In this document: positions 43,612-52,285 of the stretch, one piece after another
Position numbering within the stretch: the first letter of the stretch is position 1
Layout of the letters: each line of letters begins with the position of its first letter
NCBI RefSeq assembly: GCF_900107695.1
Contig: NZ_FNQP01000016.1
Coordinates: forward strand, 1 to 64,000
DNA from: Thiothrix caldifontis
GTDB taxonomy: Bacteria > Pseudomonadota > Gammaproteobacteria > Thiotrichales > Thiotrichaceae
Direction of reading: 5' to 3'
Length of the DNA: 64,000 bases
Notes under the pieces: model-generated
Told to the model about the DNA's origin: nothing
The model's input: only the letters and a program-made list of their open reading frames with translations
Database searches by the model: none
Program-made: the position numbers and the translations under genes

Positions 43612-44763
43612 ATGTCAGTTTATACCCCCGTCAGCCGCTCTGAGTTGGAAACCTTTCTGAATGAATACCCTGTCGGAGCATTGACGGATTATGCGGGTAT
43701 CAGTGCTGGTGTCGAAAATACCAACTTCTTCGTCACCACGACGCTGGGAGAGTTTGTGCTTACCCTGTTTGAGCATCATACACCGACAGAACTTGGTTAC
43801 TTTCTGGCATTGATGCGGCACTGGGCAGATGCGGGCATTCCTGTTGCCCGCCCTATACCTAACCATAGCGGACAATTACTCAGCCAACTAAAGGGCAAAC
43901 CTGCCGCGCTGGTAGTACGCTTAAATGGTCAACACATTGACGAGCCAACGCCTGCGCAATGTGCCGAACTCGGTACATGGCTGGCTCACATGCATATCGC
44001 CGGGCAAACGTTCCTACAACAACGCTCCCCAGACCGAGGGCATGAATGGCGAGTACAAACAGCCTCCCGCTTATTACCACGCTTGGATACCGAAAATGCA
44101 ACCCTGCTACAAGCGGAAATCACTTTTCAACAAACCATCCCGTTTGCACAACTACCCAGCGGAACCGTGCACGCCGATCTATTCCGCGACAATGTATTGT
44201 TCCATGACGGACAGGTGAGTGGGATTCTGGATGTGTACTTTGCTTGCTACGATAGCTGGTTATATGACTTAGCCATCGTGATGAATGACTGGTGTTGCCA
44301 TGCCGATGGCTCATTGGATAACGCACGGGCACTCGCTTGTATTAGCGCTTATCAAAGCGTGCGCCCTTGGGAACCCCTTGAGCAACGTTACTGGCTTGGC
44401 TTATTACGTGCTGCTACTTTGCGTTTCTGGCTCTCACGCTTGGATGCAACCTTAAACCCACGGACAGGTGATATGATTTTGCAGAAAGACCCTGCGGAAT
44501 TTCGCAACAAACTGCTGCACCGTATTGCTGCTGCCTCAGTAAGCGTTGATGCACGACGACTACTTTGCCCATTGCCGGTTATTCGCGTACAGGAAGCCTG
44601 TGAAAATCTGCCTGCGGGTGTCAGCATTACCGCCATTTGCACCGATCCTGGTGCTTTGCATGATATTCCTGCATGGGCGCGTATTCACGGGCATACGGTA
44701 CTTGACACCCGCAGTGAAGGGCGTGAATACACTATCGTGCTACAAACGGGGCAGGCAATATGA
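43612..44763 (+). CDS. thrB: homoserine kinase fused to a TusA-like domain
   Basis: Residues 1-305 are a ThrB of the aminoglycoside-phosphotransferase type (AGVENTNFFVTT near 35, catalytic HADLFRDNVLF at 187-197, GILDVYFACYDSWLYDLAIVMNDW), which makes O-phosphohomoserine for threonine. Residues about 310-380 are a TusA-type sulfur-carrier domain: VDARRLLCPLPVIRVQEA with Cys319 in CPxP, then TDPGALHDIPAWARIHGH. The usual ThrB of this type is about 315 residues, so the 383-residue length is explained by the fusion. The reading frame is continuous. The functional link is unknown. Confidence 0.9.
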   Translation: MSVYTPVSRSELETFLNEYPVGALTDYAGISAGVENTNFFVTTTLGEFVLTLFEHHTPTELGYFLALMRHWADAGIPVARPIPNHSGQLLSQLKGKPAALVVRLNGQHIDEPTPAQCAELGTWLAHMHIAGQTFLQQRSPDRGHEWRVQTASRLLPRLDTENATLLQAEITFQQTIPFAQLPSGTVHADLFRDNVLFHDGQVSGILDVYFACYDSWLYDLAIVMNDWCCHADGSLDNARALACISAYQSVRPWEPLEQRYWLGLLRAATLRFWLSRLDATLNPRTGDMILQKDPAEFRNKLLHRIAAASVSVDARRLLCPLPVIRVQEACENLPAGVSITAICTDPGALHDIPAWARIHGHTVLDTRSEGREYTIVLQTGQAI

Positions 44764-45923
44764 GCGGACACCATCACACCTTGGCCGATACGCCCACCGA
44801 GGACAACAGCCGCAAAGCCGTCACCCAGCGCGTCGCATTCGTCGGCATGGGCGTGAATCTGTTTCTGGTAATTACGCAAATCATTGGCGGTATCCTCACC
44901 CACTCCCAAGCATTGGTTGCCGATGCTATGCACACGCTTTCCGATTTGATCGGCGATGTGGTTGTGCTAGTTGCCGCCCACCATGCAGGCAAAGCCGCCG
45001 ATGCCAATCACCCTTACGGGCATGGGCGCATCGAAACGCTGGCAACGGTTATTCTCGGTTTATTGCTGGGTGGTGTCGCTGCGGTCATTTTCCTGCAAGC
45101 ATGGGATCGTTTAACAGGTCATTCACCGTTAATCACACCTGAGCCATGGGCGATGGCTATCGCGGCACTCGCTATTATCGGCAAGGAAGGCTTATACCAT
45201 TACACCGTGCATATTGCTAAGCGCATCAGCTCGCCAATGCTCAAAGCCAGTGCCTGGCATCACCGCTCGGATGCGATTTCATCTGTCTTAGTACTATTGG
45301 CAATTGGTGGAGCACAACTAGGCTACCCTTGGTTGGATTCAGCGGCAGCTATAGTGGTTGCGGCGATGATTTTTTACATGGCAATCCAACTGATTCTGGA
45401 AAGTACCAGCGAATTGGTAGATACCGGACTCGACACACAAGAAGTACAAGAGATCCGTGACTTCATCTATACCATCAACGGTGTGGAAAATGTTCACCTA
45501 TTACGTACCCGCCGCATGGGTGGGCGCGTATTAGCCGATGTGCATTTGCAAGTCGATGGGCGCATCAGCGTATCTGAAGGGCATCATATCGGTGAAACGG
45601 TGATGTACCGTCTACGCCGCCAGTTTCCAATTATCAGTGATGTCATTATTCATATTGACCCTGAAGATGACGAGACCGCACACCCTTGCAAAAACCTACC
45701 TTCACGGGCGGACTTACTGGTGCAATTGCAAGCACTGCCAGCGGCTACGGCATTACTCCCCAGCATTGACGCCCTCACCTTGCACTACAACGGCGGAAAA
45801 CTGCAACTGGAAATCGTGTTAACGGAAACCCCCAGTGTTGATGCACTTAACGCCTTTAAACAAGCCAGCACCAGCATCCCGACGATTGAAGAAATTCAAT
45901 TTTTCACTAAATTAGTGCATTAA
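44760..45923 (+). CDS. cation diffusion facilitator (CDF) metal transporter
   Basis: The 387-residue protein has six membrane helices, then a cytoplasmic domain. Metal-site residues are visible in VADAMHTLSDLIGD (helix 2) and SAWHHRSDAISS (helix 5, HxxxD). The N-terminus is His-rich (SGHHHT) and the C-terminal domain contains DVHLQVDGRISVSEGHHIGE. Zn(II), Fe(II) or Mn(II) export is possible. The start overlaps thrB by 4 bases. Confidence 0.9.
   Translation: MSGHHHTLADTPTEDNSRKAVTQRVAFVGMGVNLFLVITQIIGGILTHSQALVADAMHTLSDLIGDVVVLVAAHHAGKAADANHPYGHGRIETLATVILGLLLGGVAAVIFLQAWDRLTGHSPLITPEPWAMAIAALAIIGKEGLYHYTVHIAKRISSPMLKASAWHHRSDAISSVLVLLAIGGAQLGYPWLDSAAAIVVAAMIFYMAIQLILESTSELVDTGLDTQEVQEIRDFIYTINGVENVHLLRTRRMGGRVLADVHLQVDGRISVSEGHHIGETVMYRLRRQFPIISDVIIHIDPEDDETAHPCKNLPSRADLLVQLQALPAATALLPSIDALTLHYNGGKLQLEIVLTETPSVDALNAFKQASTSIPTIEEIQFFTKLVH
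45903..45919. promoter_or_regulatory. NtrC-like binding dyad 1 upstream of glnN
   Basis: TTCACTAAATTAGTGCA matches the NtrC consensus TGCACCAAAATGGTGCA at 14 of 17 positions if C or T is allowed at position 6. It lies in the last codons of the CDF gene, about 90 bases upstream of the sigma-54 promoter, and its centre is 31 bases from that of the second site. Confidence 0.55.
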
Positions 45924-45933
45924 TATCACTGAA

Positions 45934-45950
45934 AGCACCAAATTGTCGCA
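45934..45950. promoter_or_regulatory. NtrC-like binding dyad 2 upstream of glnN
   Basis: AGCACCAAATTGTCGCA matches the NtrC consensus at 13 of 17 positions. The first half-site (GCACCAAA) is near-perfect, the second weaker. The spacing of about three helical turns to the first dyad resembles the paired enhancer sites of enteric glnA. Confidence 0.5.
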
Positions 45951-46000
45951 TAAGTTCTGCTCTCTTTTTACAAAGGATGGCGTTGTAAGGATTTTTTTCA

Positions 46001-46017
46001 TGGCACAAAAATTGCAT
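46001..46017 (+). promoter_or_regulatory. sigma-54 (-24/-12) promoter of glnN
   Basis: TGGCAC, five bases, then TTGCAT is a full-consensus RpoN promoter with the invariant GG and GC exactly ten bases apart. The predicted start point is about 27-28, leaving a leader of about 35 bases before the glnN ATG at 46064. Together with the two upstream dyads this indicates NtrC-activated expression under nitrogen limitation. Confidence 0.85.
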
Positions 46018-46063
46018 TTGAAGCCTATTATTTCTGATTTATCGCATTGAACGAGGTTAATAG

Positions 46064-48238
46064 ATGAGCAGCAACTTAGCACGTACCCAAGCACTTCAAA
46101 CCATCAGTCAACGCGCCCCGATGGATCTGGGTAAGACTGAACCATTAAGCAAGATTTGGGCATGTGACGTTTTCAATCTGGCACGCATGGAAGAATCACT
46201 CTCCAAAAATGCATTTAAGGCCATGAAAAAAACCTTCCAAACCGGCGCACCACTTGACCCTGCGACGGCGGATGTTGTTGCTGCTGCGATGAAAGAATGG
46301 GCGATGTCTAAAGGCGCAAAATTTTTCTCGCACATTTTCTACCCGATGACCAATGCCACCGCTGAAAAACATGACGGCTTCATTATCACCAGCCCAGAAG
46401 GCAATGCCATCACCGATTTCAGCGGCAGTTTGCTGATCAAAGGTGAGCCGGACGGCTCCTCCTTCCCAAACGGTAGCATCCGTGCCACTAACTCCGCACG
46501 CGGTTATACGGCATGGGATCCGACTAGCCCCGCGTACATCATGCACACACCAAACGGCGCGACCCTGATGATTCCGTGCGTGTTTCTGTCGTGGACTGGT
46601 GAATCACTCGATAAAAAAATTCCCTTGCTGCGTTCTAATACAGCGATGAACTCCGCTGCACAACGCGTGCTGAAACTAATGGGTGAAACCGACATTGCCA
46701 CCCTGAACTCAAGCTGTGGTGCAGAACAAGAATACTTCCTTATCGACGAAGCCTACGCAGTTGCCCGCCCTGACATCATGCTATCAGGCCGCACACTGTT
46801 CGGCGCTGCACCCGCAAAAGGTCAGCAATTCGATGACCATTACTTCGGTGCAATCCCAGAACGCGTGCAAGTATTTATGCAGGACATCGAAGACAAACTC
46901 TACCGCCTCGGTATCCCTGCCAAAACACACCACAATGAAGTAGCACCGGGTCAGTTTGAAATTGCCCCATACTTTGAAGCCGCAAACGTGGCAGCCGATC
47001 ACCAGCAATTGCTGATGACTGTCATGAAAATGACTGCCAAAAACCACGGTTTCATGTGCCTGCTACACGAAAAGCCGTTCGCTGGAGTGAATGGTTCAGG
47101 CAAGCACGTCAACTGGTCTGTCGGTAACAGCACTCAAGGCAATCTGCTTGATCCAGGGCATACCCCTGAAGAAAATCTGCACTTTTTAGCATTCTGCGGC
47201 GCGGTTATCCGAGGCGTGCATTTATATGGCCCATTGCTGCGGGCAGTTATTGCCTCGGCTTCTAATGACCACCGTTTAGGTGCAAACGAAGCACCTCCGG
47301 CAATTTTATCGGTTTATCTCGGCGACCAACTGGAACAAGTTTTCAACGACATCAAAGCTGGAAAAATCCTCAAAACCGAAAAAGGCGGCAACATGGATTT
47401 GGGTCTGTCCCAGATTCTGCACTTCGAGCGTGATCCTGGCGACCGTAACCGTACCTCCCCATTCGCTTTCACTGGCAATCGCTTTGAATTCCGTGCTGTC
47501 GGATCTTCCCAATCTGTCTCCGGTCCTTTGGTTGCCATGAACACCATGCTGGCTGACTCCCTAAACTGGATAGCCGACAAGCTGGAAACCGAACTCAGCA
47601 GCGGCAAAGATGTTACCTCAGCGACACTGACGGTACTGAAAGTCGTGATGGAACAACACGGTAATGTGGTCTTCGGCGGCAACGGCTACTCCCCAGAATG
47701 GCACAAAGCAGCCGTTGCAGAACGCGGCCTGAAAAACCTGCCCACCTCTGCGGATGCACTGCCTGAGCTGTTAAGCCAAGAAGTTTCCGGCTTGTTTGAG
47801 CGCACGGGTGTATTGACGCCCACCGAACTGCACAGCCGCTTTGAGGTGTATGCTGAACAATACATCAACAGCATTGATGTAGAAGCCAAGCTGATGGTCA
47901 ATATGGCGACCACCATGATCTACCCTGCGGCAGTCACTTACCTATCAGAGCTAGCGGCTACTGCTGGCAACTTGCAAGAACTGGGCATCACGCTGGATAA
48001 CAGTGTTGCAACAAGCGTTGCCACTGAAGCCAATGCACTGATGGTTGCCGTTGGTAAACTGAGTGAAGCCCGTGCGAAACACGACTTCGACAGCATACAA
48101 GACCACATGACGTTCCTAGCTGGCACTGTGCGTGGCTTAATGACAGAAGTTCGTGCTCATGCCGACACACTCGAAACGCTGATTGCTGACGAGATTTGGC
48201 CATTACCTAAATACAGCGAAATGTTGTTCATTAAGTAA
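46064..48238 (+). CDS. glnN: glutamine synthetase type III
   Basis: GSIII makes glutamine from glutamate, ammonia and ATP as a large dodecamer. The 724-residue length and the motifs GCxQEYFL-type SCGAEQEYFLID, HHNEVAPGQFEIAPYFE, GVNGSGKHVNWSVG and RNRTSPFAFTGNRFEFRAVGSSQS identify the type III family, distinct from the 469-residue GSI that follows. No adenylylation motif of the GSI kind is present, so control is probably transcriptional through the sigma-54 promoter upstream. Confidence 0.95.
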   Translation: MSSNLARTQALQTISQRAPMDLGKTEPLSKIWACDVFNLARMEESLSKNAFKAMKKTFQTGAPLDPATADVVAAAMKEWAMSKGAKFFSHIFYPMTNATAEKHDGFIITSPEGNAITDFSGSLLIKGEPDGSSFPNGSIRATNSARGYTAWDPTSPAYIMHTPNGATLMIPCVFLSWTGESLDKKIPLLRSNTAMNSAAQRVLKLMGETDIATLNSSCGAEQEYFLIDEAYAVARPDIMLSGRTLFGAAPAKGQQFDDHYFGAIPERVQVFMQDIEDKLYRLGIPAKTHHNEVAPGQFEIAPYFEAANVAADHQQLLMTVMKMTAKNHGFMCLLHEKPFAGVNGSGKHVNWSVGNSTQGNLLDPGHTPEENLHFLAFCGAVIRGVHLYGPLLRAVIASASNDHRLGANEAPPAILSVYLGDQLEQVFNDIKAGKILKTEKGGNMDLGLSQILHFERDPGDRNRTSPFAFTGNRFEFRAVGSSQSVSGPLVAMNTMLADSLNWIADKLETELSSGKDVTSATLTVLKVVMEQHGNVVFGGNGYSPEWHKAAVAERGLKNLPTSADALPELLSQEVSGLFERTGVLTPTELHSRFEVYAEQYINSIDVEAKLMVNMATTMIYPAAVTYLSELAATAGNLQELGITLDNSVATSVATEANALMVAVGKLSEARAKHDFDSIQDHMTFLAGTVRGLMTEVRAHADTLETLIADEIWPLPKYSEMLFIK

Positions 48239-48245
48239 TGCCGAT

Positions 48246-48275
48246 TGTAGGGGCGAAAAATAGTTCGCCCCTACA
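48246..48275. repeat. perfect 12-bp inverted repeat between glnN and glnA
   Basis: TGTAGGGGCGAA, a six-base loop, then TTCGCCCCTACA forms a perfect hairpin 8 bases after the glnN stop. No T-run follows, so it is not a standard terminator. The GTAGGGGCGA core resembles small palindromic repeats scattered in many genomes, but I see no second copy in this window. It may limit read-through into glnA or stabilise the glnN mRNA end. Confidence 0.75.
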
Positions 48276-48367
48276 TGACCATTTACAGATTATGTGACTC
48301 TGCGTACCATGCTGCATCGACCCTAAAACGCCTATTTTTAGTCCTTACAATCATCAGGAGGCCAGTA

Positions 48368-49777
48368 ATGTCTGCACAAGACGTTCTCAACATGATCAAA
48401 GACAACGACGCCAAATACGTCGATTTCCGCTTCACCGACACTCGTGGTAAAGAACACCACGTCACTGTTCCAGCCTACACCGTAGAAGAAGACACTTTTA
48501 CTGAAGGTAAAATGTTCGATGGCTCTTCCATCGCAGGCTGGAAAGGCATCAACGAATCCGACATGATCCTGATGCCAGACCCAGCGACTGCGTTCGTTGA
48601 TCCGTTTTTCCAAGACGTTACCGTGAACATTTCTTGCGGCATCGTCGACCCTACCACGATGGAAGGCTACGAGCGTGACCCACGCTCTATCGCGATGCGG
48701 GCTGAAGCTTACCTGAAGTCCACAGGCATTGCCGATACCGCATTCTTTGGTCCAGAGCCTGAATTCTTCATCTTTGATGATGTGCGCTGGGGTTCTGACA
48801 TGAGCGGCTCTTTCGTCAAAATCGACTCCCAAGAAGCAGGCTGGAACTCTGAGAAAGTCTACGCTGACGGCAACATGGGGCATCGCCCGACCACCAAAGG
48901 CGGCTACTTCCCGGTTCCACCAGTAGACTCTTTCCAAGACATTCGCTCCACTATGTGTAACATTCTGGAAGAAGTTGGCGTTCCGGTTGAAGTACACCAC
49001 CACGAAGTGGCTACCGCTGGTCAGTGCGAAATCGGCACACGTTTTGCAACCCTGACTACCCGTGCAGATTGGGTGCAACGTCAAAAATACGTCATCCACA
49101 ATGTTGCGCACCAATACGGCAAAACTGTTACCTTCATGCCTAAGCCTATCGTGGGCGACAACGGTTCCGGGATGCACGTCCACATGTCGTTGGCAAAAGA
49201 CGGGGTGAACACCTTCGCAGGTGACGGCTATGCGGGTCTGTCTGAAACGGCGCTTTACTATATCGGCGGTGTCATCAAGCACGCCAAAGCACTGAATGCG
49301 ATTACCAACCCTGGCACCAACTCTTACAAGCGTTTGGTTCCAGGCTTTGAAGCACCCGTTATGTTGGCATACTCTGCACGTAACCGCTCTGCGTCTATCC
49401 GTATCCCGTTCGTGGCAAGCCCTAAAGGCCGCCGTATCGAAGTGCGCTTCCCTGACCCGTCTGCTAACCCCTACCTGGCATTCGCTGCCCTGATGATGGC
49501 AGGCTTGGATGGTATCAAGAATAAGATTCACCCCGGCGAAGCGATGGATAAAGACCTGTATGACCTGCCGCCAGAAGAAGACAAACTCATCCCACGGGTT
49601 TGCCACTCTTTGGATATGGCGCTGGATGCACTCGACAAAGACCGTGAATTCCTGACCGCAGGTGGTGTCTTCAGCAACGACATGATCGACGCTTACATCG
49701 ACCTGAAAATGGAAGAAGTCACGCGCTTCCGCATGACCACGCATCCGGTTGAGTTTGATATGTACTACTCACTGTAA
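48368..49777 (+). CDS. glnA: glutamine synthetase type I
   Basis: GSI is the main ammonia-assimilating enzyme in proteobacteria. The start at 48368 is supported by AGGAGG at good spacing. A longer frame from 48275 runs through the intergenic hairpin. Landmarks are [52 protein letters not shown] and the adenylylation-site region [10 protein letters not shown] with the conserved Tyr. The length of 469 residues is canonical. I find no sigma-54 element in its own leader. Confidence 0.97.
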   Translation: MSAQDVLNMIKDNDAKYVDFRFTDTRGKEHHVTVPAYTVEEDTFTEGKMFDGSSIAGWKGINESDMILMPDPATAFVDPFFQDVTVNISCGIVDPTTMEGYERDPRSIAMRAEAYLKSTGIADTAFFGPEPEFFIFDDVRWGSDMSGSFVKIDSQEAGWNSEKVYADGNMGHRPTTKGGYFPVPPVDSFQDIRSTMCNILEEVGVPVEVHHHEVATAGQCEIGTRFATLTTRADWVQRQKYVIHNVAHQYGKTVTFMPKPIVGDNGSGMHVHMSLAKDGVNTFAGDGYAGLSETALYYIGGVIKHAKALNAITNPGTNSYKRLVPGFEAPVMLAYSARNRSASIRIPFVASPKGRRIEVRFPDPSANPYLAFAALMMAGLDGIKNKIHPGEAMDKDLYDLPPEEDKLIPRVCHSLDMALDALDKDREFLTAGGVFSNDMIDAYIDLKMEEVTRFRMTTHPVEFDMYYSL

Positions 49778-49796
49778 GTGTTCTTTTAGGCTCGTG

Positions 49797-49827
49797 AAAA
49801 GAATGCCCCGTTAAGGGGCATTCTTTT
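49797..49827 (+). terminator. Rho-independent terminator of glnA
   Basis: AAAAGAATGCCCC, a five-base loop GTTAA, and GGGGCATTCTTTT form a perfect 13-bp stem ending in a T-run, 19 bases after the glnA stop. Confidence 0.92.
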
Positions 49828-50078
49828 CTGTGTCAACTACCAATAATAATCATTTATTGAAAATACTTAAATCAAAATAATGAATAATTTATTGATGAGG
49901 ATCACACAATTCTGAGCATAAATTACTGTAGACTTAATCATCGAATTGTTATTGCTCACTACACCCTCTCAAAGAGAAGTTAAGTGTAAAATAGCAACTA
50001 GTGGCTTAAAACATATAATGACGCAGGATGCGCGGCTGTTAAGGGTTATTGTTTTTAGTTCAAGGTGAGGAATAGTAG
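49828..50078. other. AT-rich intergenic region before wecG-like gene
   Basis: This stretch has no credible gene. A TATAAT at 50014-50019 could be a -10 box, but no matching -35 is seen 17 bases upstream. A GGTGAGG ribosome site precedes the ATG at 50079. I see no other repeat or structured element. Confidence 0.4.
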
Positions 50079-50858
50079 ATGGAGGCTGTTAATTTTTGCG
50101 GCATCAATTTTAGTTGTTTAGAACAAGAGCAACTATTCAGGGAAGATGACGAGACACGTTTTGTTGTCACAGTAAATGCTGAGTTTATTGTGAAGGCGAA
50201 TCACAACCCTACTTTTCTAAACATTATCAATGATAACTACGCCACGTTTGATGGTCAGATTCCGTATTTTTTTGCACGCTTGCTGAACTCACAGCAGCAT
50301 TTTGACAAGATCAGTGGTTCTGATCTTATTTATGATGCCTGCGCAAACGCGCAAAAAAATAACAAAAGCATTTTTTTACTAGGCGGCGAAACCAAAGCGA
50401 ATAAGCTATCAGTAGAAAAAATTAGGGCAACCTATGGCTTACGGGTAGATGGATATTCCCCTCCCTACGAAAACTACCCATTTAGCGCAAAAAACAGCCA
50501 AGAGATTCTTAATAAAATTACCGAATTCAAACCTGATTTTTTATTTGTTGCCTTCGGTGCTATCAAACAAGAATATTGGATCCATGACCATCTCGATTTT
50601 CTCAAACAACATAAAGTACGTTTGGTGGTTGGTTGCGGCGGTACCTTTGACTTTGTTTCAGGCCAAGTCAAACGTGCACCGCGTTTCATGCAAAAAGCTG
50701 GATTTGAAGGTGTCTGGCGTCTATTAGCAGAACCACGTCTATTTCGGCTGCGGTTTCGACGACTCTTAGAAAGTACCCGATTCTTTGGTGTACTGTATAA
50801 CCACCATCTTGCACTAGGCGGACGTCACAACGGACTCATCCGCAAAAATCGCTTCTAA
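50079..50858 (+). CDS. WecG/TagA/CpsF-family glycosyltransferase
   Basis: The 259-residue protein belongs to the family that adds ManNAc(A)-type sugars to lipid-linked intermediates. Family marks are VTVNAEFIVKANHNP, YATFDGQIPYFFARLL, SIFLLGGETKANK, LFVAFGAIKQEYWI and VGCGGTFDFVSGQVKRAPRFMQKAGFEGVWRLLAEP. It probably serves an exopolysaccharide or surface glycan. It stands alone and converges with ntrC across 8 bases, so its link to the nitrogen genes is probably only positional. Confidence 0.9.
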   Translation: MEAVNFCGINFSCLEQEQLFREDDETRFVVTVNAEFIVKANHNPTFLNIINDNYATFDGQIPYFFARLLNSQQHFDKISGSDLIYDACANAQKNNKSIFLLGGETKANKLSVEKIRATYGLRVDGYSPPYENYPFSAKNSQEILNKITEFKPDFLFVAFGAIKQEYWIHDHLDFLKQHKVRLVVGCGGTFDFVSGQVKRAPRFMQKAGFEGVWRLLAEPRLFRLRFRRLLESTRFFGVLYNHHLALGGRHNGLIRKNRF

Positions 50859-50866
50859 AAATAGCG

Positions 50867-52285
50867 TTACACATCTTCCACTTCGAGTTCCTTGAGCTTA
50901 CGGGTGAGGGTATTACGCCCCCACCCCAATAAATCAGCCGCCTCAATCTTACGACCACCGGTTTTTTTCAAGGCTGCTTGCAGCAAAATGCGCTCAAAAA
51001 TGGGGTTTAGCTCTGTTAGCAAGTTCATGTCGCCTTTATTGAGTTTGTAATCGGCAAACTGTGCTAACGCTTTTTCCCAGTTATCCGGGATTTCGGTTTT
51101 GCCGGGGTCACTATCCAGTAACTCAGCAGGCAAATCATCCATCACGATTTCACGCCCGGAAGCCATGACAGTGAGCCAACGGCAGGTATTTTCCAACTGG
51201 CGCACGTTTCCAGGCCAGGGTAAGGTTTGCAAGTGCTCCGTCACCCGGCTTGACAGTGTTTTCGATTCCACTTGTAACTCTTCCGCCGCACGGTGTAAGA
51301 AATGATTGAGCAGCAACGGAATATCTTCACGCCGCTCCCGCAACGGTGGATTGTGGATACGGATCACGTTCAGACGATGGAACAAGTCTTCACGGAACTG
51401 CCCTTTGTGCACCAACTCCTCTAAATTTTGGTGCGTCGCTGCAATGATGCGCACATCCACCTTCACCGGGGTATGCCCACCCACACGGTAGAACGTACCT
51501 TCCGCTAACACCCGCAATAAGCGCGTTTGCAATTCGGCAGGCATATCACCGATTTCATCCAAAAACAGTGCGCCACCGTCAGCTTGCTCGAAACGTCCCT
51601 TGCGTTGTGCGTATGCCCCCGTAAATGCACCTTTTTCGTGCCCGAATAATTCTGACTCCAATAATTCACGCGGAATCGCGGCGGTATTGAGTGCAATAAA
51701 TGGCTTACTCGAACGCGGGCTATGTGTATGCAAGGCTTTAGCAACCAATTCCTTCCCTGTACCCGACTCGCCCGTAATGAGTGCTGTGATACTGGATTTG
51801 GACAGTCGGCCAATCGCCCTAAACACCTCCTGCATTGCGGGTGCATGACCAATAATATCGCGCCCACCGAGCAATTCTAAGACCTGATCAGGCGCTTTTT
51901 CACCCTCACGTTCACGGCGCATTTTGCAAGCACGGCGTACCAGCTCCAAGGCTTCATTGACATCGAACGGTTTGGGCAAGTATTCAAACGCCCCCCCCTG
52001 ATACGCGGATACCGCACTTTCCAAATCGGAGTGTGCTGTCATAATAATGACCGGGATCGATGGGTATTCACGCTGCATCCGTTCCAACAAAATTAAGCCA
52101 TCTGTGCCTGGCATTCTAATGTCGGTCATCAAAGCATCCGGTTGCTCACTACGCAGGGCAGCAATGACCTGATCCGCTGTTTCAAAACTGCGTGCTGCAA
52201 TGCCTGCTTTTTGTAATGTCCGTTCCAACACCCAACGGATCGAACGGTCGTCATCAGCAACCCAGACATTTTCAGTGTGCGGCAT
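50867..52285 (-). CDS. ntrC: nitrogen regulator NtrC, sigma-54 activator
   Basis: The layout is receiver domain (VWVADDDRSIRWVLERTL, phospho-acceptor Asp in DALMTDIRMPG), AAA+ domain with Walker A GESGTGKE and the sigma-54-contact GAFTGA loop, and C-terminal Fis-type HTH (AADLLGWGRNTLTRKLKEL). The length of 472 residues is normal. The start overlaps the ntrB stop by 14 bases. It is the expected activator of the glnN and ntrB promoters described here. Confidence 0.97.
   Translation of the reverse strand: MPHTENVWVADDDRSIRWVLERTLQKAGIAARSFETADQVIAALRSEQPDALMTDIRMPGTDGLILLERMQREYPSIPVIIMTAHSDLESAVSAYQGGAFEYLPKPFDVNEALELVRRACKMRREREGEKAPDQVLELLGGRDIIGHAPAMQEVFRAIGRLSKSSITALITGESGTGKELVAKALHTHSPRSSKPFIALNTAAIPRELLESELFGHEKGAFTGAYAQRKGRFEQADGGALFLDEIGDMPAELQTRLLRVLAEGTFYRVGGHTPVKVDVRIIAATHQNLEELVHKGQFREDLFHRLNVIRIHNPPLRERREDIPLLLNHFLHRAAEELQVESKTLSSRVTEHLQTLPWPGNVRQLENTCRWLTVMASGREIVMDDLPAELLDSDPGKTEIPDNWEKALAQFADYKLNKGDMNLLTELNPIFERILLQAALKKTGGRKIEAADLLGWGRNTLTRKLKELEVEDV

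Noticed and set aside
48276-48367. possible sigma-54 promoter in the glnA leader
   Set aside because: I looked for GG-N10-GC on the plus strand and found none. TACAAT at 48346 has no matching -35.
48338-49744. 468-codon open frame antisense to glnA
   Set aside because: It mirrors the strong codon bias of glnA, has no ribosome site, and its translation (His/Cys/Arg-rich) resembles no protein family.
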